Shown piece by piece: positions 8,779-16,384 of a stretch of DNA of 43,661 bases. This stretch comes from Candidatus Rokuibacteriota bacterium (GTDB lineage Bacteria; Methylomirabilota; Methylomirabilia; Rokubacteriales; CSP1-6), in the NCBI GenBank assembly GCA_003221455.1, contig QHRX01000005.1, positions 1 to 43,661 on the forward strand. The letters run 5' to 3'. Both the position numbers and the translations under genes were made by a program. Below the pieces are notes generated by a model that was not told the DNA's origin, ran no database searches, and saw only the letters and a list, made by a program, of their open reading frames with translations. Numbering within the stretch: position 1 is the first letter of the stretch; each line of letters opens with the position of its first letter.

Positions 8779-9375
8779 TCACGGCACCACGACGACGTCG
8801 CCGGGCTGGAGGAACAAGTCCTCCGGCGACGCATCGGGCGCGATCGCCTTGTTGTAGTTGAACGACACCCGCTTGACGCTCGTGCCGTTCGGACGGAGGA
8901 TCACGATGCGCGAGCGGGCGGCGAACTCGGTGAACCCGCCGGCGAGCGCGACCACGTCGAGCACCGTGGTACGGCTCTTCAGCTCGTACTGGCCAGCCTT
9001 CTTCACCTCGCCGAGCACCGAGACCTTGAAGCTATGCACTTCCTTGACGATCACGGAGACTTCCGGCGTCGGCATGTAGTCCGTCAGCTTCTTCGCCAGC
9101 GCCTCCCGGAGCTGCATCGGGGTGAGGCCGGCCGCCTGCACGTCGTTGAGGAGCGGAAGCGAGATTTTCCCGTCTGGCCGCACCGGGACGGCCCGGCTGA
9201 TCGCCGTGTTGTTCCACACGGCGACGTCGAGGAGGTCCTCGGGGCCAATCTTGTAGTCGCCGGGCACGGCGATTGCCCCCGGAGGCGCCGCCCGCGGCGG
9301 CTCCTCGGCCCACGCCCACACCGCGCTGACGAGCAACACCGCCGCGACCGCCAGAATCCGCCGTCCCGTCGTCAT
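8779..9375 (-). CDS. Polysaccharide export protein (Wza/BexD family, short form)
   Basis: 198 aa from the ATG at 9373-9375, with AGAGGA 4 bp upstream. Signal peptide RRILAVAAVLLVSAVWAWA cleaved before EEPPR; there is no lipobox Cys. Then the Poly_export domain (YKIGPEDLLDVAVWNN, VPVRPDGKISLPLLNDV, LTDYMPTPEVSVIV) and one SLBB domain (FKVSVLGEVKKAGQYEL to LQPGDVVVVP). At about 200 aa it is half the length of E. coli Wza (379 aa): it has the periplasmic ring domains but no C-terminal outer-membrane helix, as in many non-enterobacterial export proteins. It lies between the antiterminator (20 bp) and wzz (25 bp). Confidence 0.93.
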   Translation of the reverse strand: MTTGRRILAVAAVLLVSAVWAWAEEPPRAAPPGAIAVPGDYKIGPEDLLDVAVWNNTAISRAVPVRPDGKISLPLLNDVQAAGLTPMQLREALAKKLTDYMPTPEVSVIVKEVHSFKVSVLGEVKKAGQYELKSRTTVLDVVALAGGFTEFAARSRIVILRPNGTSVKRVSFNYNKAIAPDASPEDLFLQPGDVVVVP

Positions 9376-9395
9376 CGATTCCTCTGCCGCCGGCT

Positions 9396-10025
9396 CTACG
9401 CCGGCGTCACGCAGGTGCAGTCCACTTCGACCGCCACGCTCCGCCGCAGGAGCTCGACCGACACCACCAGCAGGCCCTTGGTGGGCTTGGTCCGGAGCAG
9501 GATCCCCTCGACGTCGGCGAGCGGCCCTCGGCAAATTCGCACCCGCTGGCCTTCCTGCAGATACGGGTGGGCGAGGACCGGGATGCGGGCGTCCGCGATC
9601 CGGTGGATCGCGTCGATCTCGCCGTCGGGGATCGTCGGCAGCCGGTCCCACCGTTCCCCGAGGACACGGACGAGGCCCCGGACCTTCCGCACCTCGACGT
9701 AGCTCGGCTTGTCCATCGCGTGGTGCATGAAGAGATAGCCGGGGAACATCGGGCTCCGCGTCAGGTGCCTGAGGCTGCCGTGGCGTGACCAGATGTCGAC
9801 GGTCGGCAGGGAGGGCCGAAAGCCCCGCGCCGCCAGCTGGTCGTAGACCAGCTGCTCGCAGTGGCTTCGCGTCCAGAGCGCGTACCAGGCCGGTTGCGTC
9901 GCCGCGACTCCACCGGCCTCCCAGACGCTCGGCGCAGCCAATTCCACCTGCTGTGTCCCCCCCTCGACGTTCACTGGCAAGGCTTCGCCCCCTTTGGTTC
10001 GCGCCCCTCCCCGAGGCCGAACCAC
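9396..10025 (-). CDS. NusG/RfaH-like transcription antiterminator of the polysaccharide operon
   Basis: 209 aa from GTG 10023-10025 (GGGAGG six bases upstream); a second GTG at 9974 would give 192 aa. NGN domain: WYALWTRSHCEQLVYDQLAARG, then LFPGYLF-type signature SPMFPGYLFMH and VRGLVRVLG. KOW domain: LQEGQRVRICRGPLADVEG. Specialised NusG paralogues (RfaH, UpxY, LoaP) sit first in long polysaccharide operons and keep RNA polymerase from terminating; this gene is likewise first in the operon. About 30 extra N-terminal residues precede the NGN domain. I see no obvious ops-like element, but the leader (10026-10091) is short and adjoins a glmS relic. Confidence 0.88.
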   Translation of the reverse strand: MVRPRGGARTKGGEALPVNVEGGTQQVELAAPSVWEAGGVAATQPAWYALWTRSHCEQLVYDQLAARGFRPSLPTVDIWSRHGSLRHLTRSPMFPGYLFMHHAMDKPSYVEVRKVRGLVRVLGERWDRLPTIPDGEIDAIHRIADARIPVLAHPYLQEGQRVRICRGPLADVEGILLRTKPTKGLLVVSVELLRRSVAVEVDCTCVTPA

Positions 10026-10091
10026 GCACAGCCCTCCCGGCGACGGAATCTCCGCGCGCGGGATCCCCCGCCGGCGGCCCCCCGTGGCCGC

Positions 10092-10349
10092 TTATTCGAC
10101 CGTGACACTCTTCGCGCCGTCCCTCGGCCCACCCACGTCGCAGCGCCGGAGGCCGGCGATCCGGTACGCCAGGAGCTGAGGCGGTCTCGCGAAGAGAATC
10201 GGCGACAGCAGCTCGAGCTTCCGGGGAACGCGGAGGACATGGTCCGCTCCCGTCACGATCTCCTAATCCCCGTCACTGGCCAGCGCGACGACACGGCCGT
10301 CCGAGCCCATCGCCTCTTCGCCACCACGACTTCTTTGCCTTCCTGTCAC
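10092..10349 (-). pseudogene. glmS: Relic of glmS 3' end (glucosamine-6-phosphate synthase C-terminus)
   Basis: On the minus strand the frame ending at TAA 10092-10094 reads A-K-S-V-T-V-E-stop, the hallmark end of GlmS. Upstream in the same frame come QLLAYRIAGLRRCDVGGPRD (family QLLAYHIAVLRG-DVDQPRN), ADHVLRVPRKLELLSPI, an in-frame TAG at 10263-10265, and DGRVVALASDGD. Key residues around DQPRNL are eroded (GGPRDG). No start, glutaminase domain or first isomerase domain is present. It is a decayed fragment of an essential amino-sugar gene, adjoining an operon that uses amino-sugar nucleotides; a functional glmS presumably exists elsewhere. The remaining 10350-10446 shows only the A/G-rich tract near 10400. 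Confidence 0.82.
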
Positions 10350-10446
10350 GATAGGCGCCGGCCCCGCCGCGCTCAATCCACGTAACCCCCGAATCGGGAG
10401 GAGGAAATCACCGGAGCCCCTGAGGAGGTCTTCACCCGGTCACGCC

Positions 10447-11076
10447 TCAGATCTGAATGAGACCCTGGCGGATCGCGTACCGGACGATGCCGGCCGTGTT
10501 GTGGGTCTCGAGCTTCTTCATGACCCGCATCCGATGGGCCTCGCTCGTCTTGACGCTGATGCCGAGGAGCGCGGCGACCTCCTTCGTCGTCTTGCCCTCG
10601 GCGACGAGCCGCAGCACCTCTCGCTCCCGCGGCGTCAGCGGATCGGGAACATCCGACTTTGCGAGGTACGCCTGCACGACGGTCCGCGACACCCGCGGGC
10701 TCAAGTAGGTCATGTCGCGCGAGACCTCACGGATCGCGCGGACCAGGTCCGCGGACGCCTGGGTCTTGACGATGTAGCCGCTGATTCCCGCCCGGAGGGC
10801 CTCGTGGACATAGCGGTCCTCCGTGTGCATGGTGAGGAGGATCACCCGCGCCCGTGGGCACATGCGGAGGATCTCGCGGGCCGCGTCGAGGCCGTTCAGG
10901 ACCGGCATCGCGAAATCCAGGACCGCCACGTCCGGGCAGCGGTCGCGAGCCAAGCGGACGGCTTGCTGGCCGTCCGCCGCTTCGCCGACGATCTCGAATC
11001 CCTCTCGCTGCATCAGGACCTTGAGGCCCTGGCGGACGATCAGGTGGTCATCGGCTAACAGTATGCGCAACGGCAC
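10447..11076 (-). CDS. NarL/FixJ-family response regulator (second of tandem pair)
   Basis: 209 aa. Receiver domain: LLADDHLIVRQGL with acidic pair D9-D10, phospho-acceptor in DVAVLDFAMPVLNG (Asp54), LLTMHTEDRYV, and conserved Lys in GYIVKTQ. LuxR-type HTH: DPLTPREREVLRLVAEGKTTKEVAALLGISVKTSEAHR (in two parts). It is closely similar along its length to the regulator at 11227-11859, so the two arose by tandem duplication; about 150 bp separate them, containing a GGGATTTCCC dyad. The cognate kinase is probably the one at 11861-13165, which has a NarX/DesK-type dimerisation domain. It ends the stressosome-linked operon. Confidence 0.93.
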   Translation of the reverse strand: MPLRILLADDHLIVRQGLKVLMQREGFEIVGEAADGQQAVRLARDRCPDVAVLDFAMPVLNGLDAAREILRMCPRARVILLTMHTEDRYVHEALRAGISGYIVKTQASADLVRAIREVSRDMTYLSPRVSRTVVQAYLAKSDVPDPLTPREREVLRLVAEGKTTKEVAALLGISVKTSEAHRMRVMKKLETHNTAGIVRYAIRQGLIQI

Positions 11077-11184
11077 TTCGGGACTCCTCGTGTTGCCCCT
11101 CGCGCGCCTAGATTACGGTCGCCATACGCGGAGGGTACCGGCCCGTCGCACGGCAGGGGAATCGGGGCAAGCCCTCAATTGGGG

Positions 11185-11199
11185 AGGGGAAATCCCTGA
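11185..11199. promoter_or_regulatory. AGGGATTTCCCCT-like dyad between the tandem response regulators
   Basis: Read on the minus strand the site is TCAGGGATTTCCCCT, about 110 bp upstream of the second regulator's start. The same core AGGGATTTCCC recurs as a perfect dyad at 19407-19422. NarL/LuxR-type dimers bind short inverted repeats of this size, so this may be an autoregulatory operator; that is inference from shape and position. Confidence 0.35.
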
Positions 11200-11226
11200 G
11201 GGGTACTGAGGGGTGCGAGCGAAGCG

Positions 11227-11859
11227 CTAGGGCTGGATCAGGCCACGCCGAACCGCGTAGCGGACGAGGCTCGCCGTCTCGTGGATCTCGAGCTTCTCCA
11301 TGATCCGGGTCCGGTGGGACTCCGCGGTCTTCTTGGTGATCCCGAGGAGCTTGGCGACCTCCTTGCTCGAGTTGCCTTCGGCCACGAGCTGCAGCACCTC
11401 CCGCTCGCGCGGCGTGAGCGGGTCCGGCGGCACGTCTGACTTGGTCAGGTAGGCCTGGACCACGGTCTGCGAGATGCCCGGGCTCAGGTAGACCATCCCC
11501 TTCTGCACCTCGTTGATCGCCCGGACCAGGTCGGCCGCCGCCTGCGTCTTCACGACGTAGCCCTTGATGCCGGCGCGGAGCGCCTCGAGCACGTAGTGGT
11601 CCTCCGTGTGCATCGTCAGGAGGATCGCCTTCGCGCGCGGGCACGCCTGCAGGATCTCCCGGGCCGCGTCGAACCCGTTGAGGAGCGGCATCCCGAAGTC
11701 CACCACGGCGACGTCGGGGCATCGTTCGCGGGCCACGCGGACCGCCTCGTGACCGTCTCCGACCTCGGCCACGATCGCAAACCCTTCTCCCTCGAGCAGG
11801 GCCTTCAGGCCCTCGCGCACGATCAGGTGGTCATCGGCGAGCAAGATACGGGTCGGCAT
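11227..11859 (-). CDS. NarL/FixJ-family response regulator (first of tandem pair)
   Basis: 210 aa from the ATG at 11857-11859, one base after the kinase stop (TGA-G-ATG), so the two are translationally coupled and form a kinase-regulator pair. Receiver: RILLADDHLIVREGLKALL, DVAVVDFGMPLLNG with the phospho-Asp, LLTMHTEDHYV, GYVVKTQ. HTH: PLTPREREVLQLVAEG, NSSKEVAKLLGITKKTAESHR. It differs from its neighbour at 10447 mainly in the HTH recognition helix (ITKKTAESHRTRI against ISVKTSEAHRMRV), so their targets may differ partly. Confidence 0.94.
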   Translation of the reverse strand: MPTRILLADDHLIVREGLKALLEGEGFAIVAEVGDGHEAVRVARERCPDVAVVDFGMPLLNGFDAAREILQACPRAKAILLTMHTEDHYVLEALRAGIKGYVVKTQAAADLVRAINEVQKGMVYLSPGISQTVVQAYLTKSDVPPDPLTPREREVLQLVAEGNSSKEVAKLLGITKKTAESHRTRIMEKLEIHETASLVRYAVRRGLIQP

Positions 11860-11860
11860 C

Positions 11861-13165
11861 TCACGCCTCCGCCGGCGTCGTAATGACCAGCTCGGTCCCA
11901 CTCCCCGGGGCCGAGTGGATATTCAGGGTCCCGCCCGCGGCGTTGAGGCGCTCCTGGATGCCGAGGAGGCCCAGGCCGCGCGAGCCCCGGCGCGTGGTCG
12001 CCGCGAGGACGTCAAAGCCGACCCCGTTGTCTCGGATGGAGCAGCGCAGGAGCCGGCCGTCCCGCTGGAACCGAATGCGCACGCGGGTCGCCTGAGCATG
12101 CTTGGTCACGTTGGTCAGCACTTCCTGGACGATCCGGTAGAGGGCGGTCTCCGTGGCCGCGGGCAGGCGCTTGTCCGGTGACCCTTCGACCGAGATCAGG
12201 AGCCCCGTTCGTCTCGAGACGCCGTCGGCCAAGAACTCGAGCGCGGGGCCCAAGCCGAGGTCGTCGAGGATCGTGGGCCGCAGCTCGTGGGAGAGGTGCC
12301 TGAGCTGCTCCTCGATCTTGTCGAGGAGCCCCCTAACCTCCTGCAGACGCCGCGACGCGTGGGACGGCAGCTCGCGCGCGATGTCGGCCAGGACGATGTG
12401 CACGGAGGCCAGGAGCTGCCCCGCCTCGTCGTGGAGGGCGTGGGCGATCCGCCCGACCTCCGCCTCCAGCGCCTCGTTCAGGTGGAGAAGCGCCTCCTCG
12501 GCACGCTTGCGATCGGTGATGTCGCGCGCGATCCCCAGGACGCCCACGACCCGCCCGCCCTGAGTCTGGGACGTCGCGACGAACTCGCCGGGGATGTAGC
12601 TGCCCGACAGGGAGCGGATGCGCAACTCGAAGGTCGGCGGCGCCTGGCCGTGCAGGACCGCCTGGAAGAGCGCGGCCGCGCGCGGGAGGTCATCGGGATG
12701 GATGAGACGCCCGAACTCCTGGCCGAGCCAGTCCGCGCCGGACCAGCCCGTCATCGCCTCGAAGGCGGGGTTCAGCGACCTGATGGTCCCGTCGGTGGAG
12801 AGCGTGTAGATGACGTCGCGCGCATTCTCAACCAGGTCTCGGTAGCGCCGCTCGGACTCCCGCAGCGCCACGTTGACCTCCTGGATCCTGCGGTGGGACA
12901 TCTCGAAGGGCAGCAGGCTCTCCACGAAGAACTTCTTCACCGCCCGGAGCGTCTGCGACCCCTCCCGCGGGGTGTGGGCCTTGAGCAGGCATTTCACGAG
13001 CGCACGGTGCTGGATGGTCGCCATGTCCAACACCCCCAGCCCCTTGGCGAGGGTCTTCCGCCCGACGTCGTACGCCTGCTGGAGCGCAATCTCCCCGCGC
13101 CCGTCCAGGTAATCCCGCAACGCGGCCGTGTACTCGGTCGCCAGTTCTTCGAGCACCGAGTTCAT
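11861..13165 (-). CDS. Sensor histidine kinase with RsbU_N-like N-terminus, PAS and HisKA_3/HATPase
   Basis: 434 aa. Residues 1-85 (EYTAALRDYLDGRGEIALQQ, AYDVGRKTLAKGLGVLDMAT, then LPFEMSHRR) have the pattern of the RsbU N-terminal domain, which in Bacillus binds RsbT. A PAS domain follows (about 105-220, RYRDLVENARDVIYTLSTDG to ARDITDRKRAEE). Next is a HisKA_3 dimerisation domain with H245 in IAHALHDEAGQLL, and a HATPase with N352 (TNVTKHA), DNGVGFD and GLGLLGIQER. It has no membrane span, so it is cytoplasmic. Its start overlaps the rsbX stop (ATGA), placing it inside the stressosome operon. Likely role: RsbT released from the stressosome switches on this kinase rather than an RsbU phosphatase (inference). 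Confidence 0.9.
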   Translation of the reverse strand: MNSVLEELATEYTAALRDYLDGRGEIALQQAYDVGRKTLAKGLGVLDMATIQHRALVKCLLKAHTPREGSQTLRAVKKFFVESLLPFEMSHRRIQEVNVALRESERRYRDLVENARDVIYTLSTDGTIRSLNPAFEAMTGWSGADWLGQEFGRLIHPDDLPRAAALFQAVLHGQAPPTFELRIRSLSGSYIPGEFVATSQTQGGRVVGVLGIARDITDRKRAEEALLHLNEALEAEVGRIAHALHDEAGQLLASVHIVLADIARELPSHASRRLQEVRGLLDKIEEQLRHLSHELRPTILDDLGLGPALEFLADGVSRRTGLLISVEGSPDKRLPAATETALYRIVQEVLTNVTKHAQATRVRIRFQRDGRLLRCSIRDNGVGFDVLAATTRRGSRGLGLLGIQERLNAAGGTLNIHSAPGSGTELVITTPAEA

Positions 13166-13779
13166 GCGGCCGGCCCCAGGTAGCGCGCGACGAGCACAAG
13201 GGTGTCGTCGGTGCGGGTGCCCCAGTTGGCCACGATCCGGTCGGCGAGCTGCTGGGCGGGGCCGCCCGGGACGAGGTGCTCGGCGAAATCGTTCCGCACG
13301 CCGTCGGTCGCCAGGATCAAGGTGTCACCCCGCACCACGGGGATGATCGAGGCGAACAGCGCCGGCAGGTGCACGCCGACCACGCCGCCGCGCAGCAGAA
13401 GGGACTCCCGGCGGGGGCTCACCGTCGAGTGCGCGCGCAGGAGCACCCCCTCGACGGTGCCCACGCCAACCCACGTCATCGTCTCCTCGCGCACGTTGAA
13501 GGCGGCCACGCTCATCACCGCCCCCCGGGTCGCGGCTAAACGCCCGTGACAGCTCTGGATCAGCGAGATGACCGGCTGCCGCGCGGCGCGCTCGAGGCAC
13601 GTCACGGCCGCCAGGGCCGCCCCGGCGGCCTCGGCGCCGTGTCCGAGCCCGTCCACGACCGCCACCAGCGCGCCGTCCGGGGTCGGTGTGACCAGATACC
13701 GGTCGCCCGATTCGACCTGCCCCGGCAGGACCATCTCGGCGACGGCCCACTCGATGACCCCGGTCGTTACCGCCGCCAT
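13162..13779 (-). CDS. rsbX: RsbX-type PP2C serine/threonine phosphatase
   Basis: 205 aa. Short single-domain PP2C/SpoIIE-type phosphatase: metal-binding Asp in VVDGLGHGAEAAGAAL, MSVAAFNV, then DTLILATDGVRNDF and the terminal TDDTLVLVARY. Length and position match RsbX, which in Bacillus dephosphorylates RsbS and RsbR to reset the stressosome. It overlaps rsbT by 13 bp upstream and the kinase by 4 bp downstream. RsbU-like activity is unlikely because it has no RsbT-binding N-terminal domain; that domain lies on the next gene. Confidence 0.9.
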   Translation of the reverse strand: MAAVTTGVIEWAVAEMVLPGQVESGDRYLVTPTPDGALVAVVDGLGHGAEAAGAALAAVTCLERAARQPVISLIQSCHGRLAATRGAVMSVAAFNVREETMTWVGVGTVEGVLLRAHSTVSPRRESLLLRGGVVGVHLPALFASIIPVVRGDTLILATDGVRNDFAEHLVPGGPAQQLADRIVANWGTRTDDTLVLVARYLGPAA

Positions 13780-14183
13780 TTTTTCACCGTGACCGTCGTC
13801 CCCTTGCCGAATCTCGAGACGATGTCGAACTCGTCCATCAGCCGGCGCACGCCGGGCAGACCGAGACCGAGGCCGCCCGACGTCGAGTAGCCGTCCTGCA
13901 TGGCGAGCGGGACGTCGCTGATCCCGGGGCCGTCGTCCGTCGCCACCACCTCGATGCCGCGCTTGGTGCCGTTCTCGACTCTCCGGAGGACGATTTCGCC
14001 GCGCACCGCGTAGCGAACAATGTTCCGCGCGAGCTCCGAGATCGCCGTCGCGACGACGGCGAGATCAGTGGAGGATAGCCCGCACTGCGCCGCGAGTTCG
14101 CGCCCCTTTTGGCGGGCGGTGACGATGTCGACGTCGGCGCCGACCGGCACCCGCACCTCAACCGGTATCGCTGCGGCCTTCAC
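13767..14183 (-). CDS. rsbT: RsbT-type anti-sigma-factor-like serine kinase
   Basis: 138 aa GHKL kinase. N-box ATAISELARNIVRYA, then VVATDDGPGISDV, and GGLGLGLPGVRRLMDEFDI. In stressosomes RsbT phosphorylates RsbS and RsbR and is then released to activate a downstream partner. It overlaps rsbS by 26 bp and rsbX by 13 bp. No rsbV, rsbW or sigma-B gene is present in the window, so the released RsbT must act on something else; the RsbU_N-bearing kinase two genes on is the obvious candidate. Confidence 0.94.
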   Translation of the reverse strand: MKAAAIPVEVRVPVGADVDIVTARQKGRELAAQCGLSSTDLAVVATAISELARNIVRYAVRGEIVLRRVENGTKRGIEVVATDDGPGISDVPLAMQDGYSTSGGLGLGLPGVRRLMDEFDIVSRFGKGTTVTVKKWRR

Positions 14184-14544
14184 GCCCGGATGCCTTTCCC
14201 GGCCGGCCGAGGTACGCGAGTCCCTCCTCGAGGTCGAGCGAGGTCGCGACGCCTTCGAGCGTGAGCCCGAGCTTGACCATCGAAAACGCGACCTCCGGCT
14301 GGATGCCGACGATGACCGTCTCCGCGCCGCGCAACCGAATCATGTGAGCCACATCACGGAGGGTCCGGGTGGCGAAGGAATCGATCACGTCCAGCGCGGT
14401 GACGTCGACGATGACGCCGCGCGAGCGGAGATGTCCGACCTTCTCGACCAGGACGTTGCGTAACTCCTTCAGATCGTCGTCCGTGAGGGCAGACTGAACG
14501 GTCGCGATCAGGTAGGGACCCTGCTTGAGGATGGGGACCTGCAC
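14158..14544 (-). CDS. rsbS: RsbS-type STAS stressosome scaffold protein
   Basis: 128 aa single STAS domain: IVDVTALDVIDSFATRTLRD with Ser56 corresponding to the phosphorylatable Ser59 of Bacillus RsbS; IRLRGAETVIVGIQPEVAFS; LTLEGVATSLDLEEGLAYL. RsbS forms the stressosome core together with RsbR and holds RsbT. The C-terminal tail (RPGKASGREGRSDTG) is charged and probably disordered. It lies 13 bp downstream of rsbR. Confidence 0.94.
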   Translation of the reverse strand: MQVPILKQGPYLIATVQSALTDDDLKELRNVLVEKVGHLRSRGVIVDVTALDVIDSFATRTLRDVAHMIRLRGAETVIVGIQPEVAFSMVKLGLTLEGVATSLDLEEGLAYLGRPGKASGREGRSDTG

Positions 14545-14557
14545 GGGTTGTCCTCCC

Positions 14558-15457
14558 TTAGGCGGGCTGCGCTGCGGACTCCCGCGTCAGGACTACCTTG
14601 TATCCCAGCAGCCGCTCGGCCTCCTCGATGCCGCCCTGGAGGTCACCCACGGTGTTCATCTTCCCCAGGTCCACGCCGATGTTGACGAGCGTCTGAGCGA
14701 TCTCGGGCGACAGGCCGGTGACGATCACGATCGCGCCGAGGAGCCGCGCCGCCTCGACCGTCTGGACGAGGTGGTTGGCCACGGGCGAGTCGATATACGG
14801 GACGCCCGTGATGTCCAGCACCACGACCTTGGCGCGGTTGGTGCGGATCCCCCGGAGCAGCTGCTCCGTGAGCTGGCGCGCGCGCTGCGGATCGATCACG
14901 CCGATGATCGGCAGGATCAGCAGGCGCTCGCGCACCTGCAGGACCGGCGTCGACAGCTCTCGAATGGCCTCCTGCTGTTCGCGAATAATCCGCTCGCGCT
15001 CCTGGACGAACCCGACGGCGACCGTGATCGCGATGCGATTCGCGGCGGGTTCGTACGCGTCCAGGATGCGGTTGAGCTTGGTGAAATCCTCGTGGTACTT
15101 CGCGAACAGCGAGCGCGCGAGCACGTCGCGGAGGAGCAGCACGATCCCGACGACCTCGTGCGTCTCCACGCCTCGCGGAATGATGCGCTCGGACAGGTTT
15201 CGCGCGTACGCCTGCAGCGCCTCGTACGTCCCCGTCTCGAGCGCCTCGACGTAGTTGTCGTAGACCGAGGTCGCCTCGGCGAAGATCTCTTCTTTCGTCA
15301 TCGCCGTCAGCAGCTGGGCCTCGGTGATGAGCCGCGCCCACTCTTCGCGCAACTGGGCGCGTTGCTGGCGCAGGTGCGCGACGAGCTCGCGGAGCCGCGA
15401 GGCCGTGGACTCGACACGGGGTTCAGTGGCGGTCGCTTGACCCTGGCCGTTACTCAT
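14558..15457 (-). CDS. rsbR: RsbR-type stressosome sensor/scaffold protein
   Basis: 299 aa from the ATG at 15455-15457, chosen over an upstream ATG (15481) because AGGAGG lies 8-9 bp before it. The N-terminal all-helical, globin-like RsbR_N sensor region (about 25-150) is followed by a linker and a STAS domain (about 170-290). Thr170 in ELSTPVLQV corresponds to Thr171 of B. subtilis RsbRA; the second phosphosite, Thr205 there, is Ser224 here (VPYIDSPVANHL). It heads the rsbR-S-T-X-kinase-regulator-regulator operon. The sensed signal cannot be read from sequence; no haem-binding His is obvious. Confidence 0.94.
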   Translation of the reverse strand: MSNGQGQATATEPRVESTASRLRELVAHLRQQRAQLREEWARLITEAQLLTAMTKEEIFAEATSVYDNYVEALETGTYEALQAYARNLSERIIPRGVETHEVVGIVLLLRDVLARSLFAKYHEDFTKLNRILDAYEPAANRIAITVAVGFVQERERIIREQQEAIRELSTPVLQVRERLLILPIIGVIDPQRARQLTEQLLRGIRTNRAKVVVLDITGVPYIDSPVANHLVQTVEAARLLGAIVIVTGLSPEIAQTLVNIGVDLGKMNTVGDLQGGIEEAERLLGYKVVLTRESAAQPA

Positions 15458-15521
15458 TACCAGCACCTCCTGCCCATTCACCGGTCATCAGGGGTTTCCC
15501 GGACCCCCTCCGTGGCCCCCG

Positions 15522-15549
15522 AGCGTACCGTGCGGGGCCCGTCTGTCAA
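15522..15549 (-). promoter_or_regulatory. Weak sigma-70-like promoter upstream of rsbR
   Basis: On the minus strand TTGACA (15549-15544), a 16-base spacer and TACGCT (15527-15522), about 65 bp upstream of the rsbR start. The -35 is perfect; the -10 is poor, so activation or another sigma factor may be needed. Confidence 0.3.
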
Positions 15550-15681
15550 GAGCCACCCCGGCGCCTCGAACGCCCGCCGGCGAGCCGCCCCTCTAAAGGC
15601 CCGCCAAACCTACCAGAAACAGCGAGCGAGGACGACAAGCCTGAGCGCGCTGAGTGTAAATCGGGAGGCGGCGGAAGTTAT

Positions 15682-15699
15682 ATCAGGCGATCACCTGAT
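15682..15699. promoter_or_regulatory. 18-bp dyad in the rsbR upstream region
   Basis: ATCAGGCGATCACCTGAT is symmetrical at 8 of 9 paired positions, about 225 bp upstream of rsbR, and is followed at 15702-15720 by a G5/C5 inverted repeat. The gap 15458-15988 contains no credible gene; these are its only structured elements. Confidence 0.3.
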
Positions 15700-15988
15700 T
15701 TAGGGGGTGGAAAATCCCCCCGCTTCCATCGCCGGAACTCCGGGCTCGGCCCCGGGTGGCCCGAGGACGCTCGGGCGGGCGGGCGAGCCTGGGGGCGCCG
15801 GCTCGGGACTTCCGGGGGCGGCAAGCCGTGACGGCGTTCCTCGCCGTCTGGCCCGGGCCTCAACTTTCAGAGGGCCACCCCCCCGGCGCCTGGGCGTCGA
15901 GGCATCGTCGGGAACGTCATCCGCGAGAGTTTCCGGTCAGATAGACTCGACCCTCGTCCAACAGGGGCCCCCTCGCCTCTGGCCAGAC

Positions 15989-16384
15989 TTACTGAACGGC
16001 GACCTTGATGACGGTAATTTTGCCGTCGCTCTCCGCGAGCGTGAGTGTTCCCTTTCCCTTCTTTTCTTCGCCCTTGACCATGACGGTGATGTCGTCAACC
16101 GACACACCGGTGACCGCCCCGCCCGTTCGAACGGTGGACAGTCCCTTGAACGGGAAGACCAGCGTCACGTCGGTCTTCTTTGACGTCACGTCAATCACGG
16201 AGTCCTTGCCGTCGACGCTCACCGTCACCCGGTCGGCGGCGACGGTCGCGAGCTCCTCCCAGTTTCCCCGCCCCCATGCGGTGAGGAACTTCGCGGCGGT
16301 GTCGATGTAGCCGGCCGCCTCGACGATCGTGCTCGCCACGAGCAGTGCGCCACACGCCACTAGCGCCAATGTCTGTCGCTTCAT
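15989..16384 (-). CDS. Small secreted protein of NTF2-like appearance, function unknown
   Basis: 131 aa from the ATG at 16382-16384 with AGGGGAGG upstream. The longer frame to 16633 has no matching ribosome site. A clear signal peptide (KRQTLALVACGALLVASTIVEA) ends before AGYIDTAAKFLTAW. The opening helix AAKFLTAWGRGNWEELATVA, followed by alternating beta strands (VTVSVDGK, TDVTLVFPF, DITVMVKGEEKKGKGTLTL), resembles the NTF2-like/DUF4878 lumazine-binding-type fold of periplasmic proteins. It lies between the stressosome operon and the diguanylate cyclase on the same strand. I cannot assign a function. Confidence 0.75.
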   Translation of the reverse strand: MKRQTLALVACGALLVASTIVEAAGYIDTAAKFLTAWGRGNWEELATVAADRVTVSVDGKDSVIDVTSKKTDVTLVFPFKGLSTVRTGGAVTGVSVDDITVMVKGEEKKGKGTLTLAESDGKITVIKVAVQ

